Shown here piece after piece: positions 26,037-37,010 of a DNA stretch of 64,000 bases. The stretch spans positions 627,501 to 691,500 of the forward strand of contig JAMPIV010000582.1 of NCBI GenBank assembly GCA_024509875.1. The letters run 5' to 3'. A program made the translations under genes and the position numbers. The notes under the pieces were generated by a model that saw nothing but the letters and a program-made list of their open reading frames with translations, ran no database searches and was not told the DNA's origin. Position 1 is the stretch's first letter. Each line of letters begins with the position of its first letter. Source of the DNA: Oreohelix idahoensis (taxonomy: Eukaryota > Mollusca > Gastropoda > Stylommatophora > Oreohelicidae).

Positions 26037-26058
26037 ATTGTCTTCTTAAATCAGAAAC

Positions 26059-26076
26059 CTGAAAAAGTAAATAAAT
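26059..26076 (-). promoter_or_regulatory. Possible 3' splice site before the element A ORF
   Basis: Minus-strand TTTATTTACTTTTTCAG|G ends 22 bases before the ATG. Element B has the same arrangement (TTAATTATTTCAG|G, 25 bases before its ATG). Preservation of a pyrimidine tract plus AG suggests the long leader is spliced out (inference). Confidence 0.4.
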
Positions 26077-26207
26077 TACCCTCTTTCAAGTTAATGGGAG
26101 ACAAGTCTATACCATAGACTTAGTCTTAGTCCAAACTTGTATGGTTTATAATAACCAATGATAACTTGAGTACCTGTGGACAACAATAACTGTATCTCAA
26201 ATACTGT

Positions 26208-26430
26208 GGGGACAAGCCTTACAAAGGTCTTGTATACTTCAATGTAATCAAAGATCACTTGAGTACCTGTGGAAAAAATATTTCCCTATACCAATCACTT
26301 TGGGAGACAAGCCTTACAAAGGTCTTGTATACCTCAATGTAATCAAAGATCACTTGAGTACCTGTGGAAAAAATATTTCCCTTTACCAATCACTTTGGGA
26401 GACAAGCCTTACAAAGGTCTTGTACATTTT
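26208..26430. repeat. Direct repeats in the element A leader
   Basis: A ~94-bp unit containing GACAAGCCTTACAAAGGTCT and ATCACTTGAGTACCTGTGG occurs two and a third times with a few differences. A looser copy lies just to the left (26100-26200). It belongs to the untranslated leader. Confidence 0.9.
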
Positions 26431-27415
26431 GTTTTATAACAATAACAATCATAAAGTACTGATCTGTACTATACTATCAGTGTATACCACTATACGTCAT
26501 ATGTCAACTAAAGACATTACAAAGGACAAACAAGAAAAGACAATATGAACACATTTGCAGAGATCAAATTAAATTAAATAGGAGAAATGAAAAAAAATGA
26601 TCACAGAAACCGTGATGATAACTGCCATAAGATAACAAGACAAATAACGCCACAGTGTATAAACATAAGGGTGTAAAAAACTGAAATGAAAGGAAAGATG
26701 AGACCTACAATTATACAAACAAATCAAACAAAACTAAGGAACACAAAATTATTAACAAAAACAACGAAGAAAAGAACACCTCATCACAACTAACAGAAAT
26801 AGCAGCAAATTGTTGCTAACAAATTTCCAATTAAGAAAATGTGTACCTATCGAATACTAGTACCAGACCAATGTAACTCGGCATACCTTGTATTAGTCAC
26901 ACAGAACATAAATTAATTTAATACATAACAAATAACATGTAAGCATAAATAGCATATAGCATACAATATAATTTATGTCATGAATGGAATGTGTTGCAGG
27001 TATAGTGTTGTAAAGCAGGCACAGTTTATTTTAATTCTAATAACTTGCCACTTTATTGAGTAATAGATTTAATTCTAAACTATTACACTGTCAATTTTTT
27101 CTCTTTTGAGCATATGAAGATCCAACGATGAACTATGCACTTTATGTTCAACAACACTGTGATTCTTCTGTACGTTGAGAAATGTCAACAATACTGCTCC
27201 AGATATTTTCTACACTTGATACCACTGTCCTGTGTAATACTGTCTGTACAGCGAAAAACTGTCAACAAGCGCTGACCTAGATACAGCATCCTATCGGTAA
27301 TACAGGTCAAGCTGACATCGACTGTATAGCTGTCCTACTGGTGTTGATGTGTTCAAACAAATGTTCTTTCAGCTGTAAACTGTGATTCTCAACACAAAAC
27401 TGCGTAAGCTGGACC

Positions 27416-27433
27416 CAGGAATCTGGCTCGCCA
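27416..27433 (-). promoter_or_regulatory. Primer-binding site of element A
   Basis: Minus-strand TGGCGAGCCAGATTCCTG starts one base after the terminal CA of the 5' LTR. Its complement ends in GGCTCGCCA, consistent with a tRNA 3' end. It fixes the inner edge of the 5' LTR. Confidence 0.7.
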
Positions 27434-27434
27434 C

Positions 27435-27735
27435 TGTAAAGTATCAGTCTGTCTGCTCTGTAAAGTTGCTTTCACACACACACTGGATGCTCTGTAAGGA
27501 AGAGTGGTGTGTTGTTGAGATCAGGCATGCTCCAGTCTACCCAGCTGTAAATGGGTAACTCACCCTAGTCCTGAGTTAGGGAAGGCAAAGGCTCCAGGGG
27601 AAGCAGGCCCTAAACTTGGTCACTTCAACCGACGCAGGATGGTGTATGTATGAAGTAGAAATGTAGAGTGTGATTGACGCGAATGGTGTACTGTTTGTGT
27701 GCTGACCAATATAACCACTCATACACTTGTGTCTA
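27435..27735 (-). repeat. Partial 5' LTR of element A
   Basis: 301 bp matching 19071-19371 in the same orientation with about 4-5 substitutions and no length change. It ends abruptly at the first base of element B's LTR. Confidence 0.9.
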
Positions 27736-28818
27736 TGTTGCGTGATAAATTCTCGCAACATCGTTTTATTTCAATATCTGTTTTATAACGCAAGGGCAAC
27801 AACTGCTTGAAATCTATAGTCACTTTTCTCGGTAAGCATTTGTCTTCTCGCGTTAGTATCGAATGCAGTTAACTTTTGAGCTGTGGTCATTTTTGCGCTG
27901 GACTGCGCATGACTTGTCTTGTTGTTTGGTCGATCGGTTTCCGCCCACCACTAGTGGGGGTGAGCGATTTGGAATGGCGAAAGAGATGCCTCGTTGAAGA
28001 GGGGATCTCCGCTTTTTTTTGTTCTGTCAGGGATGTGTAGTCCTCTTATGGATATTTCGTTTAGTCGAGATAATACCTCTAGTGTTTTCCCACATGTCGG
28101 GAGGCGTGATATTTCTGTGTATTTCATGAAAGCAAGGTAAATTGACTTTTTCATTAACTCTATCGATTTTGGGTCGTGAGCGATTTCGATTCATAGCCTG
28201 TCTCCGAAAGTCGTCGTCACGAGATGTTCTTTCCCAGCTCACATGTCGCTGCATTGTACTGCATCGGTTGATGCATGTACCAAGGACCATTACTTGCTAC
28301 TTTGTTAAATGAACTAGGTTTAGAAAACCTTTATTATCTAGAGGATATTCTTGAGGACATTATTTATACTTCGGCAGACGTGTCTGTCTTGCTGAAGTCA
28401 AACTAAGGAGAGTGAACTGATCTCATACATCTGGTTATCTCCCGGCTGTTATAGAAAAGGATGGAGTTGTTCATCTGACTACATTTACAGCACTTTGAAA
28501 TATAACATGCATCTGACTCATCATTGTAATGCTGTCTACCGTTTATTGCTGTATTGAATGTTGCTGTGATAATGACTGTTTGATGTGCCTACACATTTGC
28601 GTAACCATTTTGTCACTGTGGCGTCCACAATAAATAATGAAGAAAAACGTCAACGGCTGTTTCAAGACTCATTGACTTTATACGTCGTGAGTTTACTGAC
28701 GTCCTATGTGGATTGCCCTGTTATTGTTGTATGAACATTGTTTTGACTGAACACATCTACACACTACACAAAACCAGACATGCGGATGCCATCCATCATC
28801 ATATGGCATCACGCATCA
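27736..28818 (+). repeat. 5' LTR of element B
   Basis: 1083 bp, from TGTTGCGTGAT to ATCACGCATCA, an 11-bp inverted repeat with one mismatch. AATAAA at 28629-28634 is a candidate polyadenylation signal. A donor-like AAG|GTAAAT lies near 28136. Confidence 0.93.
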
Positions 28819-28820
28819 TT

Positions 28821-28838
28821 TGGTGGCCATAAGCTGGT
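28821..28838 (+). promoter_or_regulatory. Primer-binding site of element B
   Basis: TGGTGGCCATAAGCTGGT starts two bases after the LTR. Its complement ends TGGCCACCA. It differs from the site in element A, so the two elements probably use different tRNA primers (inference). Confidence 0.6.
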
Positions 28839-30263
28839 TTGATTCTGGTACTAGCAAACACGGGGTCCCTTACCCACTTCATTTTCAACAAGAATTCATC
28901 AGCATCCTTCAAGAAATTAACATTCTTCAATACAGTCAACATCTTCAAAATTTTCAAAGTACTCGGCGTTGCCCGGTAAAAGTCAAAATTTCAATTTTTT
29001 GACGGAAACAAGAATTTGACAGTACCCGGCGTTGTTACATGTTGCCGGATAACTCGGACTGCTGTTATCTTTTACGCAAGTCAAGCAAGTTGCTGCTGTC
29101 AAGGTTCCAGTGCTGTCGTTTTTTGAGAAGGTCAAGTGCCGGTTGAAACGGGTTGTTTTCTGAAGAAGGCCAAGTACCGATTTCCATCAACTTACTTTTG
29201 GATTAGAAGGTCAAGTGCCGAAACAACTCAACACACAGTATTTCAGAAGCTCTTATACCATCGTGTTAGCAGTGGAAGCAGTTCAGATGTGCCATCATCG
29301 TTGGAGCTTCGCTCTTTAGGACGTTGATTGACATCCGTTTTTCTGCTGTTCTACGATTGGAAGCCTATAAGTTAAGTGGCCTGTTTGTATGTAAACTGTG
29401 CCCTTATACTTCTGCTGAGTCTTCTGTGTATCATCTCATTCTATATGTTATATGTCTATATGTTATTTGTATATTTATATGTTTATATTTCAGCGGGTTC
29501 TCGGTTGGGTGGTGTCTCCGTTAGATTATGCCACGTCATAGAGGTCGTCTATTGTGAGCGTTTTCTGTAGGGTTTGCAAATTTCCGATACTGGAATTTGC
29601 TAAGCGACTTCTGTTGCTATTTATGTTAGCTGTGATGACATGTTTTAATATTGTTTTCGTTATTATTTCGCATTCTTTAGTTTTGTTTTGATTTGTTTGT
29701 ATTTGTTAGCCTACTCTTGTCTATAATTTAGTTTCATACAACATTTTTGTTTATACACTGTGGTGTCATGTATTTTGTTTAATTCTATCGCAGATATCGT
29801 CACATTTTTTGTGATATTTCATTAATTTCTGCTTTATTTTTAGTTGATTTCTGCGAAAGTTTTTGTATTGTTGCTGATCTTTGTTATTGTTTACATTGTT
29901 ATTGTTTACATTGTTTGTATTGTTTACATTTTCAATGTTTACATTCTGCATGTGTTTACATAGTCATTGTTTACAGTTATAGTAATTAGTTAATGGGCTA
30001 TGCTAATGCACTGTTACTACTACACTGATGATAAATGAATGATGAATAGTGTCGTGCACTATTGAATGAGAAGTGCACTTATGATCAAGAATTGAGTGCT
30101 GATATTTCATATACAAGTTCTTTGATTGGAGACTTGTTTCCCACAGAGACTGGGATAATATAATGTGATGTGAATATACAAGTGCTTAATTAAGACTTGT
30201 TACACTTAGGTTTGAAATAAATTAGTTAATTATTTCAGGTTTTGGACTCATATGTTAGACAAC
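28839..30263 (+). other. Untranslated leader of element B
   Basis: About 1.4 kb without a credible ORF, T-rich towards its 3' half. It contains a short motif repeated with variation around 28970-29220 (GTCAAGTGCCG / AAGTACCGA). It ends at an acceptor-like TTATTTCAG (AG at 30237-30238) just before the start codon. Confidence 0.6.
30226..30238 (+). promoter_or_regulatory. Possible 3' splice site before the element B ORF
   Basis: TTAATTATTTCAG|G ends 25 bases upstream of ATG 30264. Same position and form as in element A. Confidence 0.4.
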
Positions 30264-33200
30264 ATGTCTACATTTGAGCACTTTATTGAGCAGGGTAAAT
30301 TGCTTGGGAAGACTGGTGATAAGTTAGAAGAATTTGCAACTGCTCGATATGATAAAGCAATGGAAGCTGAACAAAAGAAACTGCATATGGAAGCTGAACA
30401 AAAGAAACTGCAGATGCAGGTGGATGAAAAGAGATTCCAAATGGAAATGGAAAAACAAAAAAGGGAATCAGAAGCTGAGGAAAGAAAGCTACAGCTAGAG
30501 GCTGAGAATAAAAGACTTGAAAAAGAGGCTGAGAATAAAAGACTTGAAAAAGAAGCTGAAAATAAAAGACTTGAAAAAGAAGCTGAAAATGAAAGACTTC
30601 AAATGCAGGCTCAAGCTGAAGAAAGGAAGTTACAAAGAGAGTCTGATGAGAGGAAAGCAAAAATGGAACATGGAGAAAAACTCTTAGCTTTAGAGTTGGA
30701 GAAATTGAAATTGACGAGCATGAGTAATGGTAATGATTCAAACAAGGGTTCATCTTCTGGTAAGGCTAATAATGATACTTTTAAGATTAAGTTACCAACA
30801 TTTAGTCCTTCCAGTGATGACATAATGTTCTATCTGGACAGATTTGAACAAGCATGTACAGCTCATAACATAGACAAAGCAAAATATGTTTATCAGTTAT
30901 CAGGGATACTGACAGGTAAAGCTCTAAGTATATTAAATATGGTGGATGAACCTGACAAGAACAATTATGAGGTTGTCAGGGCCGCTTTGTTAAAGAAATA
31001 TCAGCTTAACGAAGACGGCTATCGTCTACAATTTAAAAACATGTTACCTGAAAATGGAGTTGAATTCTCCGAGTTTATTGCAAGAATACGCATTACTTTC
31101 TCACGATGGGTTGAACTATCTAAGACGGAAAAAACTTATGAAGGACTTATGGACTTAATACTTAGAGACAAAGTCATGTCGTCTGTCAATGAGTCTTTCC
31201 TTGCTTTCCTTCATGAACGTAAACCTAAAACAATAAAAGAAATGGAAGATTTCTGTTGCCAATACGTAACTGCGCACCCACACATAACCATGGGTAACTC
31301 TAAGGTGAAAGAAGGTTTACCAGTTGCTTCGGCAGCTCCGTATGGTCAAAACTTTGCTCGTAGATCCCAACAAAATTTTGATAGAAAGGGTAGCGGTAAT
31401 TTCTGTCAAAATCATGGAAACCAATTTCATGGTGATTCTTCTTCGAAGAATTGGAGACAACCTGATAGTACTCGTTACTATCACCCTAATAATTATAAGC
31501 ATTTCAAAAGAGGATATGGTAATAGAGGTTATTACTGCCGAAGACCTCAGAACCAAACAAATAGATGTTCGCATCAATGTGAACATGATAGTAATCGTGG
31601 AAACTGGAATTCGAACCAGGATAACAATTACAATAGAGACAATAATAACTGCAGAGATAATAATAACTCTGATAACTTCAGAGGTAATAATAGTCGGGGT
31701 AGATCTCAACACAAAAAAAAGAGATATCAGCAGGCTAATGCTGTACAACAGGAAACTGAGGGAGCCTGTAATCATGTTGTTGATAGTAAAAACTTTGACG
31801 CTGTCACTGGTTCTGCTTTTGACTTTGAGAGAGCAAACAAATGCCCCCAATGCAGTACTTTATTCGAACCGGGTACCATAACTACTTTGAGTTGTGGTCA
31901 CCCACTTCCCGCTCTTCCTGCTGCTGTTGCGCATGACGGGAGGGGTTCTTTAATTCTACATAAGGGTCTTGTTAATGATACTCCGGTCTCACTACTTTTC
32001 GATTCCGGATGCACCACTATTGGTGTTAGACAATCGCTTGTAGATCCATCTTGTGCTACAGGAAGGGTTATTAAATGTGTCACATTTGGCGGCACTCTAG
32101 AAAAATATCCTACTGCTGTAATTCGCATTGCCACTCCTTTCTTTACTGGAGATGTGCATGCTTGTCTCTTACCTAATCCTATTGCGGACCTTATTATTGG
32201 TCGTATTCACGGAGTTAGGGAGTGTACCCCACAGCAGATTGCTGCTTGGGAAGATAATAACATGCAAGCTACAAATGCAGTAGTTACAAGAGCACAAGCT
32301 CTACAAACACCCGAAACTTCACTGAATAGTGATAATGAAGTTGATAGCCAAGATAGTCACTTAGTAATCACTCGTGACTCTTTCATAAAATTGCAAGAAG
32401 AAGATCCTTCTTTAAAAAAATTCTTCGTTCTTGCGAAGAAAGGTGATCCGAATCAGGATACAAATAGAAAATCTTGGATTGCAATGAGAAACGGCGTACT
32501 TGTACGTATGGTACAAGATTCGACTACGTCGGCACATTCGCAAATTCTTGTTCCCAAGAGCATGAGAGTCCAAATATTACAACATGCTCATGACTCGCAA
32601 TGTGCTGGACATATGGGTTTTGCCCGTACGAAGTCGAGAGTCCTTGCGGCTTTCTTTTGGCCTTTTGTCAATAAGGACATTCGTATTTACTGCCGATCAT
32701 GCAAGGTATGTCAGGAGGTCAAATCTAGAGGACCACGACATGCTGCGCCTATCCAGGCTGCTGACATTCCTATTCGGCCGTTTCAGAAAATGGCCATAGA
32801 TATTATTGGCCCTTTTAAGGTCAAGTCGGCCAGAGGACATCAGTTTATCCTTACATGTGTCGATATGTGCACACGTTGGCCAGAGGCTATTCCTCTTAAG
32901 AGCATATCTACTACAGATATCGCAGATGCTCTTTGGTTGATATTTTCTCGCTTGGGGTTCCCCAGAGAAATATTGTCAGACCATGGCACTCAACTCATAT
33001 CTGACACTATGTCACAGGTAATGTCTACCTTACATATTGAACGATCTCTCAGTAGTATCTACCATCCTATGTCTAATGGGTTAGTTGAGCGTCTGAATAG
33101 AACGCTCAAGACTTTGCTTGGTAAGATAACTGAAGATCATCCTCAAGATTGGGACAGGGTTTTACCCGCGGCTCTCTTTGCCTATAGAGAAGTCCCTAAT

Positions 33201-35183
33201 GAACACACAGGATTTTCTCCCTTCGAACTTGTCTTTGGCGCGCGTCCACGCGGCCCTATGTCTTTATTACACGATCTCATCACTGCCGATGATATTAGCG
33301 ATGAAACTCAATCCTCATATGAGTATGTCATTGCTCTTAGACAAAAGATCATTGAGGCATGTAAGCTAGCAACTGCTTCATCAGAAATTGCTAAAGAGAA
33401 GGCAAGGCAGTTTGCTAACAAGAATAGATGTCTACGACAACTTTGTCCAGGTGACAAAGCATTCGTCCTACTCCCCAGTAGGGAAAATAGACTTCTTATT
33501 GCATGGAAAGGTCCGTATGCAATAGTCTCTCGGATTTCCGATGTTGACTATGTGGTCGATATTGATGGAAAGCATAAAACTTTCCACATAAACATGCTTT
33601 CGGAATTTCACGAACGTCCGGACTATTTGCTGCCTATTTTCCAGGCAACGGATGATGCTCCTGCACCTCACGGTCATTATTCATCCCTGTCTGTCATTCA
33701 GGATGAGGAAGCTACCTTCTCTGATGTCAACCTTCCCCTTCCAGTGGTTCCATTACATTCCACGGAATCTTGGAAAAACGTTTCTGTTTCTCCTAATCTT
33801 TCTGGTGACGAACATCGACAAGTCTCGTCGATGTTACAAACATTTCAGGATGTTCTCACTGACATTCCTGGACACACAGATGTCATAGAACATGACATAA
33901 TTCTTACCGACAATAATCCAATTAGGGTTAGGCCGTATCCTATTCCTATACACTTTCAGTCGCAAGTGGAAAAGGAATTGGATGAAATGATTCAATTAAA
34001 TATAATTGAACCATCGACTTCACCATATTCTTCTTCCATGGTTATTGTCCGGAAGAAGGATAAGAACATACGAATTTGCGTTGATTATCGCAAATTGAAT
34101 CAGGTCACAAAGTTCGACGCTGAACCGATGCCTTTGTTAGAAGATCTACTGATTAGACTTTCTAATTCTAGATTCTTCACTAAACTTGACTTGTCTAAAG
34201 GTTATTGGCAAGTGCCTTTAGCAGAGCATGCCAAACCTCTTACTGCTTTTTCTACACCTAGGGGTCTATTTCAATGGAATGTTATGCCTTTTGGTCTCAT
34301 GAACGCCCCTGCCACTTTCGTTCGCATGATGCGTCGAATTCTGTCACATCGTTCGGATGTCATCGCATACTTAGATGACATCTGTCTCTTCAGTGATACC
34401 TGGGAAGATCACTATTTAGGGTTATATGACTTACTGTCCACTCTACGTGAGAATAATTTGACAGCAAAACCTTCTAAAGCTTTTGTTGGTTTTGGTGAAA
34501 TCTCTTTCCTGGGTCATCGTGTTGGTCATGGTCTCTTGAAGACAGAAGACCACAATACTTCCAAAATACTGAACATCTCTGTTCCTAAAACGAAGAAACA
34601 AGTTAGGAGTCTCTTAGGTTTAATTCAATTTTATGGGAGATTTATTCCAAATTTATCTTCGATCATGGCACCTCTCTCAACATTGTTGAAGAAAGGTTCG
34701 CCTAATCTGGTCCGTTGGTCTGAAGAATGCCAATCTTCACTAGACCAAATCAAGAATATATTTTCTTCTCCTCCCATCTTAAGATTACCTACTCTTGATA
34801 GGACTTTTGTTCTTCGGAGTGATGCTTCATCCACTGGGATTGGAGCAGCACTGATGCAAGAATATGCAAATACTCTGCATCCTGTTATGTACATTTCTAG
34901 AAAACTAAATGCGGCAGAGAGGAACTACTCGGTTTTAGACCGTGAGTTGTTAGCGATGGTTTGGTCAATTCTAAAGCTACAAAGATTCCTCCTGGGCGCA
35001 CATTTCATTCTAGAGACTGATCAGAAAGCTCTTACAGCTATTCAGACTAAGAATTTGAAGAGTTCGAGATCCACTCGATATGCTATAGCTCTTCAACCTT
35101 TTCACTTCACGGTACGAGCTATCCGTGGTGCGGATAATGTGATGGCTGACATTTTGTCTAGATGCCCACATGACTCCAACTAA
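30264..35183 (+). CDS. Gag-Pol polyprotein of element B (Gag-PR-IN-RT-RH)
   Basis: An intact 1639-residue frame. The frame is open from an ATG 12 bases upstream, but ATG 30264 gives 'MSTFEHFIEQGK', which aligns with 'MSTLDYFITQGK' of element A. Residues ~25-155 are a coiled coil with four near-identical 'EAENKRLEK' repeats. Gag, an Asn/Arg-rich basic segment and a 'CPQCSTLF...LSCGHPLP' C-x2-C...C-x-H motif follow. The protease has 'LFDSGCTTIG' (Asp580). Integrase has an HHCC zinc domain, Asp846, Asp906 and Glu942 (again 35 residues between the last two), and 'WKGPYAIVSRI'. RT has 'AYLDDICLFSD' (Asp1371-Asp1372). RNase H has 'RSDASSTGIGAAL' (Asp1520). The order PR-IN-RT-RH is the same as in element A. 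All catalytic residues named are present and no stop interrupts the frame, so the protein could be functional. Confidence 0.97.
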   Translation: MSTFEHFIEQGKLLGKTGDKLEEFATARYDKAMEAEQKKLHMEAEQKKLQMQVDEKRFQMEMEKQKRESEAEERKLQLEAENKRLEKEAENKRLEKEAENKRLEKEAENERLQMQAQAEERKLQRESDERKAKMEHGEKLLALELEKLKLTSMSNGNDSNKGSSSGKANNDTFKIKLPTFSPSSDDIMFYLDRFEQACTAHNIDKAKYVYQLSGILTGKALSILNMVDEPDKNNYEVVRAALLKKYQLNEDGYRLQFKNMLPENGVEFSEFIARIRITFSRWVELSKTEKTYEGLMDLILRDKVMSSVNESFLAFLHERKPKTIKEMEDFCCQYVTAHPHITMGNSKVKEGLPVASAAPYGQNFARRSQQNFDRKGSGNFCQNHGNQFHGDSSSKNWRQPDSTRYYHPNNYKHFKRGYGNRGYYCRRPQNQTNRCSHQCEHDSNRGNWNSNQDNNYNRDNNNCRDNNNSDNFRGNNSRGRSQHKKKRYQQANAVQQETEGACNHVVDSKNFDAVTGSAFDFERANKCPQCSTLFEPGTITTLSCGHPLPALPAAVAHDGRGSLILHKGLVNDTPVSLLFDSGCTTIGVRQSLVDPSCATGRVIKCVTFGGTLEKYPTAVIRIATPFFTGDVHACLLPNPIADLIIGRIHGVRECTPQQIAAWEDNNMQATNAVVTRAQALQTPETSLNSDNEVDSQDSHLVITRDSFIKLQEEDPSLKKFFVLAKKGDPNQDTNRKSWIAMRNGVLVRMVQDSTTSAHSQILVPKSMRVQILQHAHDSQCAGHMGFARTKSRVLAAFFWPFVNKDIRIYCRSCKVCQEVKSRGPRHAAPIQAADIPIRPFQKMAIDIIGPFKVKSARGHQFILTCVDMCTRWPEAIPLKSISTTDIADALWLIFSRLGFPREILSDHGTQLISDTMSQVMSTLHIERSLSSIYHPMSNGLVERLNRTLKTLLGKITEDHPQDWDRVLPAALFAYREVPNEHTGFSPFELVFGARPRGPMSLLHDLITADDISDETQSSYEYVIALRQKIIEACKLATASSEIAKEKARQFANKNRCLRQLCPGDKAFVLLPSRENRLLIAWKGPYAIVSRISDVDYVVDIDGKHKTFHINMLSEFHERPDYLLPIFQATDDAPAPHGHYSSLSVIQDEEATFSDVNLPLPVVPLHSTESWKNVSVSPNLSGDEHRQVSSMLQTFQDVLTDIPGHTDVIEHDIILTDNNPIRVRPYPIPIHFQSQVEKELDEMIQLNIIEPSTSPYSSSMVIVRKKDKNIRICVDYRKLNQVTKFDAEPMPLLEDLLIRLSNSRFFTKLDLSKGYWQVPLAEHAKPLTAFSTPRGLFQWNVMPFGLMNAPATFVRMMRRILSHRSDVIAYLDDICLFSDTWEDHYLGLYDLLSTLRENNLTAKPSKAFVGFGEISFLGHRVGHGLLKTEDHNTSKILNISVPKTKKQVRSLLGLIQFYGRFIPNLSSIMAPLSTLLKKGSPNLVRWSEECQSSLDQIKNIFSSPPILRLPTLDRTFVLRSDASSTGIGAALMQEYANTLHPVMYISRKLNAAERNYSVLDRELLAMVWSILKLQRFLLGAHFILETDQKALTAIQTKNLKSSRSTRYAIALQPFHFTVRAIRGADNVMADILSRCPHDSN

Positions 35184-35914
35184 TACTTCTGTCCTATATT
35201 TCCATATATTACAGAGTCATAACACACCTATATTTCTACAATAGATTAGCACATCTGTACTTACTTTATATGTACACACTATCGTGCTTTGTTGTCATCT
35301 TCTTCTGTTCGTTTTTTAAGATGATAGAGGAGGACTGAGTAGTTAATATAAGGGCCGTTAGTTTACTAAACAGCCACAATTATTAATAATGTATTGTACC
35401 TTATGAAGCATATTAGTTATTAATTAGCATTATATTGCTTGTACTTTCTCAGAATGTCATTGTTGAGCTGAGGACTTACCTTACGAGTTCTAGATTGTGT
35501 ACTTACCCTCGGAATACCAGAGCATATGTCCTGGATCGTCATGTAGTTTAACTTTACTATGTACTTATGTCATTACATGTCAAAGAATGTACTATTTAAA
35601 TTTTCCTATCAGATTTGTACATCCATTTTTAAAGACAATATTAGAGTATGCTGTTTAATGATGATTATAGTAACTTGCATACGTATATTGTGTTTACATG
35701 CTAACGTGATGTGTGTTGGTGACACCTCCCCGATGTGAATATTTTTTGAGACATATTTATTTTTCTGTTGAGGTATATCCTCACCAGACACTCTATAATT
35801 AGCCTATTGTTTGGCAATTTAATTAATTATCAGCGCATAATTCGTGCGTTTTGAGCCGCTTATCGCTTGCTCTTTGATATTGAAAAAAAAATATGTTCCA
35901 CATTTTTTTTTATC

Positions 35915-35930
35915 GGGAGGAGGTGGTGAT
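35915..35930 (+). promoter_or_regulatory. Polypurine tract of element B
   Basis: GGGAGGAGGTGGTGAT immediately before the 3' LTR. Confidence 0.75.
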
Positions 35931-35931
35931 A

Positions 35932-37010
35932 TGTTGCGTGATAAATTCTCGCAACATCGTTTTATTTCAATATCTGTTTTATAACGCAAGGGCAACAACT
36001 GCTTGAAATTTATAGTCACTTTTCTCGGTAAGCATTTGTCTTCTCGCGTTGGTATCGAATGCAGTTAAGTTTGAGCTGTGGTCATTTTTGCGCTGGACTG
36101 CGCATGACTTGTCTTGTTGTTTGGTCGATCGGTTTCCGCCCACCACTAGTGGAGTGAGCGATTTGGAATGGCGAAAGAGATGCCTCGTTGAAGAGGGGAT
36201 CTCCGCTATTTTTGTTCTGTCAGGGATGTGTAGTCCTCTTATGGATATTTCGTTGAGTCGAGATAATACCTCTAGTGTTTTCCCACATGTCGGGAGGCGT
36301 GATATTTCTGTGTATTTCATGAAAGCAAGGTAAATTGACTTTTTCATTAACTCTATCGATTTTGGGTCGTGAGCGATTTCGATTCATAGCCTGTCTCCGA
36401 AAGTCGTCGTCACGAGATGTTCTTTTCCAGCTCACATGTCGCTGCATTGTACTGCATCGGTTGATGCATGTACCAAGGACCATTACTTGCTACTTTGTTA
36501 AATGAACTAGGTTTAGAAAACCTTTATTATCTAGAGGATATTTTTGAGGACATTATTTATACTTCGGCAGACGTGTCTGTCTTGCTGAAGTCAAACTAAG
36601 GAGAGTGAACTGATCTCATACATCTGGTTATCTCCTGGCTGTTATAGAAAAGGATGGAGTTTTCACCTGACTACATTTACAGCACTATGAAATATAACAT
36701 GCATCTGACTCATCATTGTAATGCTGTCTACCGTTTATTGCTGTATTGAATGTTGCTGTGATAATGACTGTTTGATGTGCCTACACATTTGCGTAACCAT
36801 TTTGTCACTGTGGCGGCCACAATAAATAATGAAGAAAAACGTCAACGGCTGTTTCAAGACTCATTGACTTTATACGTCGTGAGTTTACTGACGTCCTATG
36901 TGGATTGCCCTGTTATTGTTGTATGAACATTGTTTTGACTGAACACATCTACACACTACACAAAACCAGACATGCGGGTGCCATCCATCATCATATGGCA
37001 TCACGCATCA
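35932..37010 (+). repeat. 3' LTR of element B
   Basis: 1079 bp, TGTTGCGTGAT...ATCACGCATCA, with small indels and about 15 substitutions against 27736-28818. AATAAA at 36821-36826. The next base belongs to the integrase coding sequence of element C. Confidence 0.93.

Larger units (their letters stand above)
19071..27735 (-). mobile_element. Gypsy-type LTR retrotransposon A (Gmr1-like order), 5' LTR interrupted
   Basis: Minus-strand element. Reading from its 5' side (right to left) it has a partial 5' LTR (27735-27435), a primer-binding site, a 1.4-kb leader, one 1681-codon gag-pol ORF, ~740 bp of 3' sequence, a polypurine tract and a 3' LTR (20246-19071). The 301 bp of 5' LTR match 19071-19371 with about 4-5 differences, then stop exactly where the LTR of element B begins. 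The other ~875 bp of the 5' LTR is not found in this window. The ORF is intact, so loss of the 5' LTR part is its main visible defect. Confidence 0.88.
27736..37010 (+). mobile_element. Gypsy-type LTR retrotransposon B (Gmr1-like order)
   Basis: A structurally complete 9.3-kb plus-strand element: 5' LTR, primer site, 1.4-kb leader, one gag-pol ORF, polypurine tract, 3' LTR. It is a relative of element A: the same gene order and high protein similarity over pol, but a different LTR sequence. The LTRs differ at roughly 15 positions in 1080, so it is older than the 2944-8443 element. Its flanks do not match. The left neighbour is the LTR of element A, the right neighbour is inside a different Gypsy pol, and there is no target-site duplication. 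Confidence 0.92.
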
